Assembly: GCA_965603075.1 (NCBI GenBank)
Contig: CBFDBO010000008.1
Span: 62,001-126,000, forward strand
DNA: 64,000 bases
Direction of reading: 5' to 3'
DNA from: JABJOR01 sp965603075
GTDB lineage: Bacteria; Pseudomonadota; Alphaproteobacteria; Rhodospirillales; Casp-alpha2
The position numbers were made by a program, and so were the translations under genes. The notes below the pieces were generated by a model, which had not been told where the DNA came from, did no database searches, and saw only the letters and a list, made by a program, of their open reading frames with translations. Below are positions 43,906 through 52,143 of the stretch, piece after piece; position 1 is the stretch's first letter, and each line of letters begins with the position of its first letter.

Positions 43906-43986
43906 GTGATGTGATCTCTCTAGACACTGTGAACCGCGCCCCTTAATCTGTTATTGAAAATCAAAATATTGCGATGGAGGCAACTA

Positions 43987-46074
43987 ATGGCGCGTGACCC
44001 TAGATATGACATCCTTTTTGAACCAATTAAGATTGGCCCGGTAACAGCCAAGAACCGCTTCTACCAAGTGCCCCATTGTTGCGGTATGGGTTTTAACTGG
44101 CCCCAGACCCACGCAAAAATGCGCGAAATGAAGGCGCAAGGCGGTTGGGCTGTGGTTAATACCGAAGAGTGTGTCATCCACCCAACCTCAGATTATTCAC
44201 CCGATACACAGGCGCGTTTGTGGGATGGATACGATGTTAAATGTCTGGCTTTGATGACAGATGCGATCCATCGTCACGACGCGCTGGCCGGTGTGGAACT
44301 GGCTCATAACGGGGTTGGCTCACAAAACATGTTTACCCGTCTCAAGCCGTTAGCCCCCTCGCCTCAAGCAGGGGTCATTGGCATTCCAACCCAGTCCCGG
44401 GGCATGGATAAAACCGATATTAAGGAATTTCGCCGCTGGCATCGCAATGCAGCGCTGCGGGCCAAGGAAGCCGAGGCTGACTTAGTCTATGTCTATGCTG
44501 GCCACGATTCCACTTTGCTGATGCACTTCTTGCAGAAACGCCGCAACCACCGGACCGACGAATATGGTGGCAGCCTCGAAAATCGGGTGCGACTCCTGCG
44601 GGAAGTCTTAGAGGACACCATTGAAGCGGTCGGTGATCGATGTGCCATCGCCATCCGGCTGGCCGTCGACGAACTTCTGGGTGATGGTGGAATCACGAGC
44701 CAAGGAGAGGGCAGGGAGATCGTCGAGATGCTGGCAGAGATGCCAGATCTATGGGACGTCAATCTTGCCGATTGGTCGAACGATTCGGTGACGTCGCGCT
44801 TCGGCGAAGAGGGCAGTCAGGAATCTCACGTTTCTTTCGTCAAGTCGGTAACCACCAAACCGGTCGTTGGCGTCGGTTGGTTCACATCACCCGATACTAT
44901 GGTCAGCCAGATCAATCGGGGCGTGTTGGACATGATCGGTGCCGCCCGTCCCTCCATCGCTGATCCGTTCCTGCCCAAAAAGGTCGAGGAAGGGCGGTCT
45001 GAGGAAATTCGCGAATGTATCGGTTGTAACATTTGCGTTTCCGGACAGCACACCTTTACCCCCATGCGCTGTACTCAAAATCCCACCATGGGAGAAGAAT
45101 GGCGGCGGGGTTGGCACCCTGAGAACATCGATACAAAGGGCTCAGAGGATAGCGTTTTGGTTATCGGCGCCGGTCCCGCTGGGCTGGAAGCTGCGCGGGG
45201 TTTGGGCCAACGGGGTTACAAAGTTACCCTCGCTGAAGCTACAACCGAGCTTGGTGGCCGTGTGACTTGGGAAAGCAGTCTGCCCGGTCTTTCTGCCTGG
45301 GCGCGTGTTCGCGACTGGCGGGTTGGACGAATTCAAGAAATGACCAATGTAGAGGTCTATCTCGATAGCAAAATGACACCCCAGAATGTACTCGAATTCG
45401 GCGCAGACCAAGTTATCGTCGCCACGGGCGCGAAGTGGCGCAAAGATGGTGCCGGTGTTAATAACACCGCCCCTATTCCCGGCAGCGATAGCGCTCATGT
45501 CTTTACACCAGAGGATGTTGCCTCGGGAATAATTACAGCAGGTCAAATTAAAGCAGGGCCGGTGGTACTGTTCGACGATGATCATTATTACTTAGGCGGT
45601 GTGGTTGCTGAGAAACTTCGTCGGGATGGTCATGAGGTAACACTCGTCACCACAGGGGGGTGCGTTTCATCGTGGACGGAGAACACTCTGGAACAGCATC
45701 GTATCCAAGCAGGTTTGCTTGAACTCGGCGTCGACATCATCACCAGCCATAATTTAACGGCGGTGCATGAGGGAGACGTCGAAATTGCCTGCATCTATTC
45801 GGAGCGCTCGCGCAGGGTTCCTGCTGCCAGTGTTGTCATGGTAACCTCACGGGCTCCCATCAACGATCTTTATCTCGCCTTGGCAGCTGATCCGGCGGCA
45901 TTAGAGGTTGCGGGGATTAAATCTCTTCGTGCAACCGGTGACTGTGACGCTGCCTCAACAATCGCGCTGGCAGTTTATGATGGCCATATGGCGGCACGTG
46001 AAATGGATGCACCACCGGAAAATCCGGACCTACCGTTCCGCCGTGAGGAGATTTCCTTAGACCCGGCAGTTTAG
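43987..46074 (+). CDS. Trimethylamine/dimethylamine dehydrogenase-like FMN, 4Fe-4S, NAD(P)-fold flavoprotein
   Basis: About 695 residues from ATG at 43987, with GGAGG 7 bases upstream; an earlier in-frame ATG at 43954 lacks a site. The N-terminal old-yellow-enzyme barrel has R-F-Y-Q-V-P-H-C31-C-G; C31 aligns with the Cys that binds FMN covalently in trimethylamine dehydrogenase (V-P-H-C). N-H-R-T-D-E-Y-G-G-S-L-E-N-R is the barrel signature. A 4Fe-4S motif C-I-G-C-N-I-C-(12)-C lies near 344-359, then an adenine-nucleotide-binding fold (V-L-V-I-G-A-G-P-A-G-L-E-A-A). Related enzymes demethylate trimethylamine, dimethylamine, histamine or N-methylproline; which applies is open. SatP-type and SDR genes follow. 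Confidence 0.9.
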   Translation: MARDPRYDILFEPIKIGPVTAKNRFYQVPHCCGMGFNWPQTHAKMREMKAQGGWAVVNTEECVIHPTSDYSPDTQARLWDGYDVKCLALMTDAIHRHDALAGVELAHNGVGSQNMFTRLKPLAPSPQAGVIGIPTQSRGMDKTDIKEFRRWHRNAALRAKEAEADLVYVYAGHDSTLLMHFLQKRRNHRTDEYGGSLENRVRLLREVLEDTIEAVGDRCAIAIRLAVDELLGDGGITSQGEGREIVEMLAEMPDLWDVNLADWSNDSVTSRFGEEGSQESHVSFVKSVTTKPVVGVGWFTSPDTMVSQINRGVLDMIGAARPSIADPFLPKKVEEGRSEEIRECIGCNICVSGQHTFTPMRCTQNPTMGEEWRRGWHPENIDTKGSEDSVLVIGAGPAGLEAARGLGQRGYKVTLAEATTELGGRVTWESSLPGLSAWARVRDWRVGRIQEMTNVEVYLDSKMTPQNVLEFGADQVIVATGAKWRKDGAGVNNTAPIPGSDSAHVFTPEDVASGIITAGQIKAGPVVLFDDDHYYLGGVVAEKLRRDGHEVTLVTTGGCVSSWTENTLEQHRIQAGLLELGVDIITSHNLTAVHEGDVEIACIYSERSRRVPAASVVMVTSRAPINDLYLALAADPAALEVAGIKSLRATGDCDAASTIALAVYDGHMAAREMDAPPENPDLPFRREEISLDPAV

Positions 46075-46401
46075 GAAGCAAAGCGAGTACCGCCTGGAAA
46101 CGAGGAAAAGGTACAGCTTCCAAAGTGGCTTGGGGGATAGGGGCGCTTATCAAACGCCCCCCCCCAAATGGCTTGCATATGTTTTTAAACGGCATCACAA
46201 TTAAACTCTTACAGTTTCAATTTACCGATGGTCACATGCGTCCATTGGGGACTGTAGAGACGATCTATCGGTACGCGTGTTGAGCGCTCTACAAAGCAGG
46301 CGCAAATTTAGGGGCCGAGCGTCGGCCGTTTCACCGAGATCAACCAAATGCGTCGCTAAAACATGTGTGAATAACGACCCTATAAATGGAAGGATCGCAT
46401 C
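46075..46401. other. Intergenic region with hairpin
   Basis: GGGGCG (46140-46145) can pair with CGCCCC (46155-46160) just before a run of nine C; this is terminator-like for the TMADH-like gene but without T-run. The remainder holds the upstream region of the acetate permease gene. No gene found. Confidence 0.4.
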
Positions 46402-46998
46402 ATGGCAAATTTTCCTGATGAACAGAGTATTAAACTGATCGACAATACGGCAAATCCTGCCCCCCTTGGCCTCTGTGCCTTTGGCCTAACCACCATTTTG
46501 CTTAATTTAGCCAATATTGGTGTCTATCCGCTGGACGCCATGATCCTTGGCATGGGGATTTTCTATGGGGGGCTGGCCCAAATCTTGGCCGGTATAATGG
46601 AATGGAAGAAGAACAATACTTTCGGTACGACAGCCTTCATTTCCTTCGGATTTTTCTGGCTCAGTCTAGCAGGACTTTTAATTCTACCTAAAGTTGGTCT
46701 GGGCGCGACGCCTAGTCCGGCTGCAATGGCGTCCTATCTGGCGACTTGGGGTGTCTTCACAGCCGTTTTATTCATCTGTACACTCAAATTAAACCAAGCC
46801 TTACAAGCAGTATTCTTTACATTGGCTTTGCTATTCTTCCTGCTTGCAATAGGTGACCTAACGGGCAATACCACAATAAAGACCATCGCCGGTTACAATG
46901 GTATCTTATGCGGTGCGATAGCTGTTTACGCGGGGTTAGCACAGGTCCTGAACGAAGTTTATGGGCGAGAGGTGGCACCGCTCAACCTGAAATCCTGA
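46402..46998 (+). CDS. SatP/GPR1-FUN34-YaaH family acetate/succinate permease
   Basis: 198 residues with six membrane segments. The family signature N-P-A-P-L-G-L-C-A-F lies at about 17-26, and F-Y-G-G-L-A-Q-I-L-A-G-I-M-E (compare Y-G-G-L-x-Q in the family) and G-T-T-A-F-I-S-F-G-F-F-W-L-S follow. Family members are proton-coupled or channel-like carriers of acetate, succinate and also ammonium in yeast homologues. The gene lies between the TMADH-like and SDR genes, which are separated from it by 327 and 54 bases. GGAAGGA lies about 8 bases before the ATG. The substrate here is unproven; a role in C1/C2 acid traffic is possible. Confidence 0.9.
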   Translation: MANFPDEQSIKLIDNTANPAPLGLCAFGLTTILLNLANIGVYPLDAMILGMGIFYGGLAQILAGIMEWKKNNTFGTTAFISFGFFWLSLAGLLILPKVGLGATPSPAAMASYLATWGVFTAVLFICTLKLNQALQAVFFTLALLFFLLAIGDLTGNTTIKTIAGYNGILCGAIAVYAGLAQVLNEVYGREVAPLNLKS

Positions 46999-47052
46999 GT
47001 GTCTAATTTGACCTTAATGTAGCCATCAACGAACACAAACCTTGGAGATACT

Positions 47053-47811
47053 ATGTTCCACGAAAAAAGAGTTTTGGTGACGGGCAGCAGCCGCGGATTA
47101 GGCTGGGCGACAGCCAAGGCGTTCCTTGACGCGGGGGCGAGGGTCGCGGTAAATGGACGAACCACAGAGTCCACGAGTTCCGCAATTGAGAGACTTGGTG
47201 GCGGCGATCGATTGTTCTCGGCGCCGGGTGACGTCAGTACGGTGGCGGGCTGTGATACTGTGGTCGGGACAGCCGTTGACGCGCTTGGCGGGCTCGACGT
47301 TCTGGTTAATAGTGCTGGTATTGCGGCGACACTTCCCATTGAAGAGGCCAGCGAGGCACTCTGGGATGCGATTATCGATGTTAATCTCAAGGGCACGTAT
47401 TTTTGCTGCCGCGCGGCTATGTCAGCCCTGCGTGAGAGTGGCGGTAATATCGTCAACATTGCCTCGACCGAGGGTTTAATGGGATTGAAGGGAGCGTCGA
47501 TTTATTGCGCGTCCAAAGGCGGTGTGGTCCTGCTCACCCGAGCCCTTTCGGCGGAACTTGCACCGGGCATGCGTATCAACTGTGTGTGCCCCGGCTACAT
47601 CGACACCGACATGGTGCGCCGAGATTGGATCGACAAGACCGACGATCCTGCTGTCACCTTACGCGAAGAGGTCGATGGATTTGCCCCCATGAACCGGATC
47701 GGTATGCCACAAGAAGTTGCGGCGGCGATCCTTTATCTTGCCTCCGATCAGGCGGGCTTTACCACCGGCGCCGCCCTTGCCGTAGATGGCGGCGCTACTG
47801 CCACTAACTAG
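47053..47811 (+). CDS. Short-chain dehydrogenase/reductase
   Basis: 252 residues, classical SDR. Cofactor motif V-L-V-T-G-S-S-R-G-L-G at 7-17, N-S-A-G-I-A, catalytic S in N-I-A-S-T-E-G, Y151-C-A-S-K155, P-G-Y-I-D-T-D after it, and the terminal G-A-A-L-A-V-D-G-G. The basic residue after strand 2 (V-N-G-R) hints at NADPH. The alcohol substrate is unknown. TTGGAG lies 6-7 bases before the ATG. A broken copy of its 5' end lies at 43590-43725. It is 54 bases after the acetate-permease gene and likely co-transcribed. Confidence 0.92.
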   Translation: MFHEKRVLVTGSSRGLGWATAKAFLDAGARVAVNGRTTESTSSAIERLGGGDRLFSAPGDVSTVAGCDTVVGTAVDALGGLDVLVNSAGIAATLPIEEASEALWDAIIDVNLKGTYFCCRAAMSALRESGGNIVNIASTEGLMGLKGASIYCASKGGVVLLTRALSAELAPGMRINCVCPGYIDTDMVRRDWIDKTDDPAVTLREEVDGFAPMNRIGMPQEVAAAILYLASDQAGFTTGAALAVDGGATATN

Positions 47812-47823
47812 ACCTATCGTCCC

Positions 47824-49014
47824 CTAAATTTTCCTCGTCACCCATGCAGGGGATGTTAGGACACAAGCGACCATGTCCTTCTGACTAGAACAGTTCATTT
47901 TAGAGAATATGTTCTTCAGGTGCTGACGGGCTGTACTCTCAGCGATGTTTTGGTCCTGTGCCGCCTCTTTCAGACTAAGCTTATTAATCAAACGCTTGAC
48001 GAGATTGGCTTCAGCAGGTGTCAGTCCGAATAGTCGGCACAACAGTTCTGGCTCTGTCTCGATGGGTTGATCGGGATCTGTGAAGTATAAGACCACGACA
48101 GGGTCATCAATCATTCCTGCATCAATGCAAATATGATTGCCCCATAAAATACTGACGATCAATGAGTAGGGTGTGTTGCAAGATGGTCGGGGAATACTGA
48201 ACGCCTGATTGGGGAGGACATTCCCGGCACGAGCTTTTGTAACACCATCAAGGATAGCTTTCCTGACATCCGTATTGATAGTGCTGTTTTCAAACAAAAT
48301 GGCACCCTGCTTAATCGTTACACCATCCTTGAGGTCGCAAAATGATTGGGCCATACGATTGCTGGAACGGACAGCGCCAAACTCATCGGTCATTATGATC
48401 CCCATGGGGATGTTATCCATCGACTCAAGTGATAGCCGATTGTTGAAATCTAAGCTCGCGATGCGTTTCTGGATTTTAAGTGATCGTCGAATGTGTGGAA
48501 CCAGTTCGCTCAACAAATTGCAGTCTTCATTTTCAAATTGCTCGCCTGTCGGGTCACGCAACAACACAATGCCACATTGTGTCCCGGGTTCAATTTCTAC
48601 ACCGACAGCCAAACAATACTCATTTTCCAACGGCTTCAGAACTTCTTGGTACATTTGCGATTCATGCAGCGTTTTTTCGCTCATAAATTGTCGTTCATGT
48701 TGAGGCTTACCAGGCAGGGATTCCCATTCGATCACCCTTTGGTCAGTGGGCATCAATTCCTGATACCTCTGCATTAATTCAGGCGTTAATGTGTCCTCAA
48801 ACCCAACGATGACACTCATGTTTATGCGATGGTCTGATTGATCAAAGATTATGATCTGCGCACCACGTGAATTAAATAGTCTTGCAGCAGCACGAAGGAA
48901 AACTGGCCATTTGTCCAAGTCGGTTGCCGCATCATACAGGTCACCGACCAAGTGTAACATTAGCCTATCTCGGTTGATATTTTCCCCAATTGACGTTGAT
49001 ACATCGATATTCAA
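47824..49014 (-). CDS. LuxR-type (GerE) HTH regulator with N-terminal sensor region
   Basis: 396 residues from a TTG start with a GGGAGAG site about 8 bases upstream. The first 320 residues contain no receiver; they look like two sensor regions, the second PAS-like (G-I-I-M-T-D-E-F-G-A-V-R-S-S-N-R). The C-terminal HTH is F-G-L-T-P-A-E-A-N-L-V-K-R-L-I ... S-L-K-E-A-A-Q-D-Q-N-I-A-E-S-T-A-R-Q-H-L-K-N-I-F-S-K. It is not an acyl-homoserine-lactone receptor by any visible motif. It is convergent with the SDR gene (12 bases apart), so it may regulate the methylamine-related genes; this is only positional. Confidence 0.85.
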   Translation of the reverse strand: MNIDVSTSIGENINRDRLMLHLVGDLYDAATDLDKWPVFLRAAARLFNSRGAQIIIFDQSDHRINMSVIVGFEDTLTPELMQRYQELMPTDQRVIEWESLPGKPQHERQFMSEKTLHESQMYQEVLKPLENEYCLAVGVEIEPGTQCGIVLLRDPTGEQFENEDCNLLSELVPHIRRSLKIQKRIASLDFNNRLSLESMDNIPMGIIMTDEFGAVRSSNRMAQSFCDLKDGVTIKQGAILFENSTINTDVRKAILDGVTKARAGNVLPNQAFSIPRPSCNTPYSLIVSILWGNHICIDAGMIDDPVVVLYFTDPDQPIETEPELLCRLFGLTPAEANLVKRLINKLSLKEAAQDQNIAESTARQHLKNIFSKMNCSSQKDMVACVLTSPAWVTRKI

Positions 49015-49370
49015 CTTCCGTCTCTCCCTATTACCCCCACATGGGAATAGTTGATGTGTAGGAAAAAGGTAGTGTCCACACGATTACTTGTCAAATTGCA
49101 GGGATGTGAAGTCAGGGGACTTCTGGATTGGATTTTCGACAGTAAATATATTAATAAAAACCAGCCCCAAACGATCAGCAGAAACGGCAAAACTACCGTA
49201 ATCAGCAATGGCGTAAAAGCTACGAAGATGGGCATGATTAAGCATTATTACTTCAAACGAATTGAATAAATATGATACTTAAACTCATTATTAATGTAGC
49301 TGACTAGCGTTAATGATATAGGCTCTATTCAAACTAATATTAGCATTGATTTTACTCATAGGAGTCTCTC
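49015..49370. other. Intergenic region with a duplicated DUF2336 5' fragment
   Basis: Positions 49123-49150 match 50837-50864, the start of the DUF2336 gene, at 25 of 28 bases. The rest is AT-rich promoter sequence of the TPR gene. Confidence 0.55.
49123..49269 (+). CDS. Possible small protein or gene remnant sharing its start with the DUF2336 protein
   Basis: The frame reads L-D-W-I-F-D-S-K-Y-I-N-K-N-Q-P-Q and on to a basic tail ending K-H-Y-Y-F-K-R-I-E, about 49 residues. It has AGGGG upstream, but where the DUF2336 gene has ATG this copy has CTT; only a CTG codon is available as start. Either a small protein with unusual initiation or a decayed gene. Open frames also extend upstream, without ribosome sites. 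Confidence 0.3.
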   Translation: MDWIFDSKYINKNQPQTISRNGKTTVISNGVKATKMGMIKHYYFKRIE

Positions 49371-50732
49371 ATGGCGTATCAAGATCCCCGTGGCGTTACG
49401 TTGAACGCAGCAAGCAAGCAATCCATTGAAAAGTTCGAGCAGGTTCTCGATGATTACCTCAGTCTCTGTAATGACCCTGAAGCCCTCTTAGATGAAATTC
49501 TTCAGGACGACCCGGACTTTATCATGGGTCACTGTTTCAAGGCTGCCCTAAACCTTTTGGCTATGGAGCGATCAACGCTGACAATAGTCGAAACAGCCAT
49601 CGAAACTCTTGACCGTCTTGCTCATAACGCCAACGATTTAGAACGCCATCATATTGCCGCTATCAAGTCATGGTACGCCGGTGATTTACACGGTGCCGCT
49701 GCACAGTGGGAACAGGCACTGTTGCTTAATCCCCGTGATATTGTTGCTTTACGGCTTTGCCATGACTTAGCTTTCTTCCTAGGGGATTGCCGCAATTTGC
49801 GAGACACAGTAGGGCGGGTCCGCAGGGAATGGGACGCGAGCGTTCCCGGTTACGGATACATACTTGGCATGCATTCTTTTGGTCTGGAAGAATGTGGCGA
49901 TTATGGTCGCGCCCTTGATGAGGGCTACAAGGCACTTGAAATCAATCGTAAGGATAGCTGGGCAATCCATGCGCTTGCTCACGTCTATGAAATGCAGGGT
50001 CGTCAATCTGATGGTATTGATTTTTTGACATCGCGTGAACTGGACTGGACGACAAATAACTTCTTCGCCGTCCACAACTGGTGGCACCTGACCATGTATC
50101 ACCTGGACCTTGAAGACTATGATCGCGTGTTCGAACTGTATGACGGCACGCTACGTAAAGACAAATCCAATGCCATTCTTGACCTTGTTGATGGTGCTTC
50201 CCTGTTGTGGCGTTTGAATTTGCTCGGTAAAGACACGGATAAAAATACAGGTAATGGTGCGGGTGAAGAGGGGGCAAAAGACCGCTGGAACGAAATCACG
50301 GATGCATGGATGACTTACGCCCGTGATGGGATCTATGCCTTCAACGATCTCCACATCATGATGGGACTGGTGGCAACCGGTCGCGATGCAGAAGCCGAGG
50401 AATTGATCACGTTTATGGAAACCATCGTCGCCGGCCCCGATTGCACCAACAAACTCGCAATGATGACCATCGGCCTGCCTGCCTGTCGGGGGCTTTATGC
50501 CTTTGGTAAGGGCAACTATAGCGAGGCTATCGAGCACCTTTTGCCGGTTCGGAACAAGGCCTTTCATTTCGGTGGCAGTCACGCCCAACGTGACCTTCTA
50601 AGTTGGACAACGATTGAAGCCATGCTCCGCGAAGGTCAGCACATTCAGGCTCGCGCCATTATTAATGAGAGGATCGAGCTGAAACCCACCAGCCCGCAAA
50701 GCCAGTTGATGGCGATACGGGCGAGGGAATGA
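49371..50732 (+). CDS. Tetratricopeptide-repeat protein of the TTC38 type
   Basis: 453 residues, all helical. It resembles the TTC38 family: an opening D-P-R-G-V-T-L-N-A-A-S, F-I-M-G-H-C-F-K-A-A-L, repeated helical hairpins with A-A-A-Q-W-E-Q-A-L-L-L-N-P-R-D and D-Y-G-R-A-L-D-E-G-Y-K-A-L-E-I-N-R-K-D-S-W-A-I-H-A-L-A-H-V-Y-E-M-Q-G-R, and the conserved H-N-W-W-H-L block. Cytosolic; function unknown even for the eukaryotic relatives. AGGAG lies 7 bases before the ATG. It is framed by the two copies of the 28-base DUF2336-start repeat, which hints at insertion or duplication. Confidence 0.85.
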   Translation: MAYQDPRGVTLNAASKQSIEKFEQVLDDYLSLCNDPEALLDEILQDDPDFIMGHCFKAALNLLAMERSTLTIVETAIETLDRLAHNANDLERHHIAAIKSWYAGDLHGAAAQWEQALLLNPRDIVALRLCHDLAFFLGDCRNLRDTVGRVRREWDASVPGYGYILGMHSFGLEECGDYGRALDEGYKALEINRKDSWAIHALAHVYEMQGRQSDGIDFLTSRELDWTTNNFFAVHNWWHLTMYHLDLEDYDRVFELYDGTLRKDKSNAILDLVDGASLLWRLNLLGKDTDKNTGNGAGEEGAKDRWNEITDAWMTYARDGIYAFNDLHIMMGLVATGRDAEAEELITFMETIVAGPDCTNKLAMMTIGLPACRGLYAFGKGNYSEAIEHLLPVRNKAFHFGGSHAQRDLLSWTTIEAMLREGQHIQARAIINERIELKPTSPQSQLMAIRARE

Positions 50733-50833
50733 GCAAGCTAGGTGTTCAAAAATTTAAAGCGTTCTTGTCATACCAATGCTGTCTCCTTTAAGCTGCACGC
50801 TCTATATAGGAGATGCATATAGGAGAAGCTGGG

Positions 50834-52108
50834 ATGCTGGATTGGATTTTCGGTAGTAAACATAAAAAATCAGACACAGATAAACTGCCGCCATATGAAG
50901 AATCTCGCGATATCGCCGCCACGGGTAGCGCTGATAAACGTCAATGGCTGGCCTCTCGCAAAGGGTTGCAACCAGAGTTTCTTTATTATTTTGCGACGGA
51001 TAAAGAGAATGCGGTCCGTCAAGCTGTCGCTGCCAACGTTACCACCCCCTTACAAGCGGATAAAATATTATCAACCGATGAGAACGAAGAAGTACGATCA
51101 GAACTAGCCAATAAAATAGCACGGTTACTACCGGGACTCGATTATAAAAGGGCTGACCGGGTCTCTGAGATGGTTATGGAAATTGTCAATGTTCTTGCCA
51201 AAGATAAAACCGCCCGCATTAGGGCAATTGTCGCGGAAGAAATAAAATCCCTAACGAATGTTCCCGAAGAACTTATATCTCAATTAGCAGGGGACGCGGA
51301 AAAAAACGTTTCTCTACCGATCCTTGAATATTCTCCGCTTTTATCTGATCGACACCTGTTGGAAATTATTAAAAGCGGTATTGCTGGTGGTGCTTTATCG
51401 GCAATTGCCCGGCGTAAGAAATTATCACAAAAAATGTCAAAAGCTGTGGTTAAAGAAAATGATGCTAAGTCCACGCTTCATTTACTTAAAAATAATACAG
51501 CCCTCATTGACGGAAAGACGTTTGAGACTATTGCCGATCACGCAGAAAGCTCAACGGACATACTCGATAGCTTGATCGACCGAGAAGATCTGACTTTATC
51601 CACCATCCACCGTGTTTCAGGGTTCGTTGGGAACGCTGTTCTCAGCAAAATTTTGGAACGCCACCAACACAGACCAGACATCAAAGATGAAGACATCTCG
51701 GAAATTCGCCAAAAAATTAATGAACGAATTAAGAAGGGGGGGGCGGATGAGGTCTCCATACCGGGACAGGATTCACGGATACGGGCAGAGAAACTATTTG
51801 GTGATGATAAGCTGAGTGAAGATGTCATCATAAAAGCCATAGACGATGGTGAGCGCATGTTTGTCATTCATTCTCTGGCACTATTAACCAGCTTCAGTTG
51901 GAACAGTATTCGGGATGTTCTAAATTCTAAGACAGCTAAAACAATTGTGGCCCTTGCTTGGAAAGCGGGGCTTTCTGCTGATAAATCAGTTTATATTCAA
52001 ACCAAGTTTTGTTCAATTTCTGGCCCCGATATTGTAAAACCGGATGCTGATGGGAATTATACATTTTCAGAAAAAGACATGGAATGGTACTTAGACTTTT
52101 TTGATTGA
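50834..52108 (+). CDS. DUF2336 domain protein
   Basis: About 424 residues from ATG at 50834, with AGGAG 8 bases upstream; an ATG at 50813 follows its own AGGAG without spacing and is less likely. Predicted all-helical, HEAT-like: D-K-E-N-A-V-R-Q-A-V-A-A-N, V-R-S-E-L-A-N-K-I-A-R-L-L-P, D-K-T-A-R-I-R-A-I-V-A-E-E-I. The order matches DUF2336 proteins, which are largely restricted to Alphaproteobacteria and sometimes linked to envelope or cell-cycle phosphorelay processes; the role here is unknown. It is followed by the aminotransferase after 35 bases, so they may be one transcript. Confidence 0.8.
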   Translation: MLDWIFGSKHKKSDTDKLPPYEESRDIAATGSADKRQWLASRKGLQPEFLYYFATDKENAVRQAVAANVTTPLQADKILSTDENEEVRSELANKIARLLPGLDYKRADRVSEMVMEIVNVLAKDKTARIRAIVAEEIKSLTNVPEELISQLAGDAEKNVSLPILEYSPLLSDRHLLEIIKSGIAGGALSAIARRKKLSQKMSKAVVKENDAKSTLHLLKNNTALIDGKTFETIADHAESSTDILDSLIDREDLTLSTIHRVSGFVGNAVLSKILERHQHRPDIKDEDISEIRQKINERIKKGGADEVSIPGQDSRIRAEKLFGDDKLSEDVIIKAIDDGERMFVIHSLALLTSFSWNSIRDVLNSKTAKTIVALAWKAGLSADKSVYIQTKFCSISGPDIVKPDADGNYTFSEKDMEWYLDFFD

Positions 52109-52143
52109 TAAGCGCGATATTTTAAAATGAAAAACCTATAATA

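Larger units (their letters stand above)
43423..43986. other. Rearranged intergenic region before the TMADH-like gene
   Basis: About 560 bases, assembled from repeat copy H (43448-43518), a broken SDR 5' end (43590-43725), repeat copy I (43786-43905), and a 43-base segment (43935-43977) also present at 37159-37201. The last segment supplies the ribosome site of the TMADH-like gene. Confidence 0.7.
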
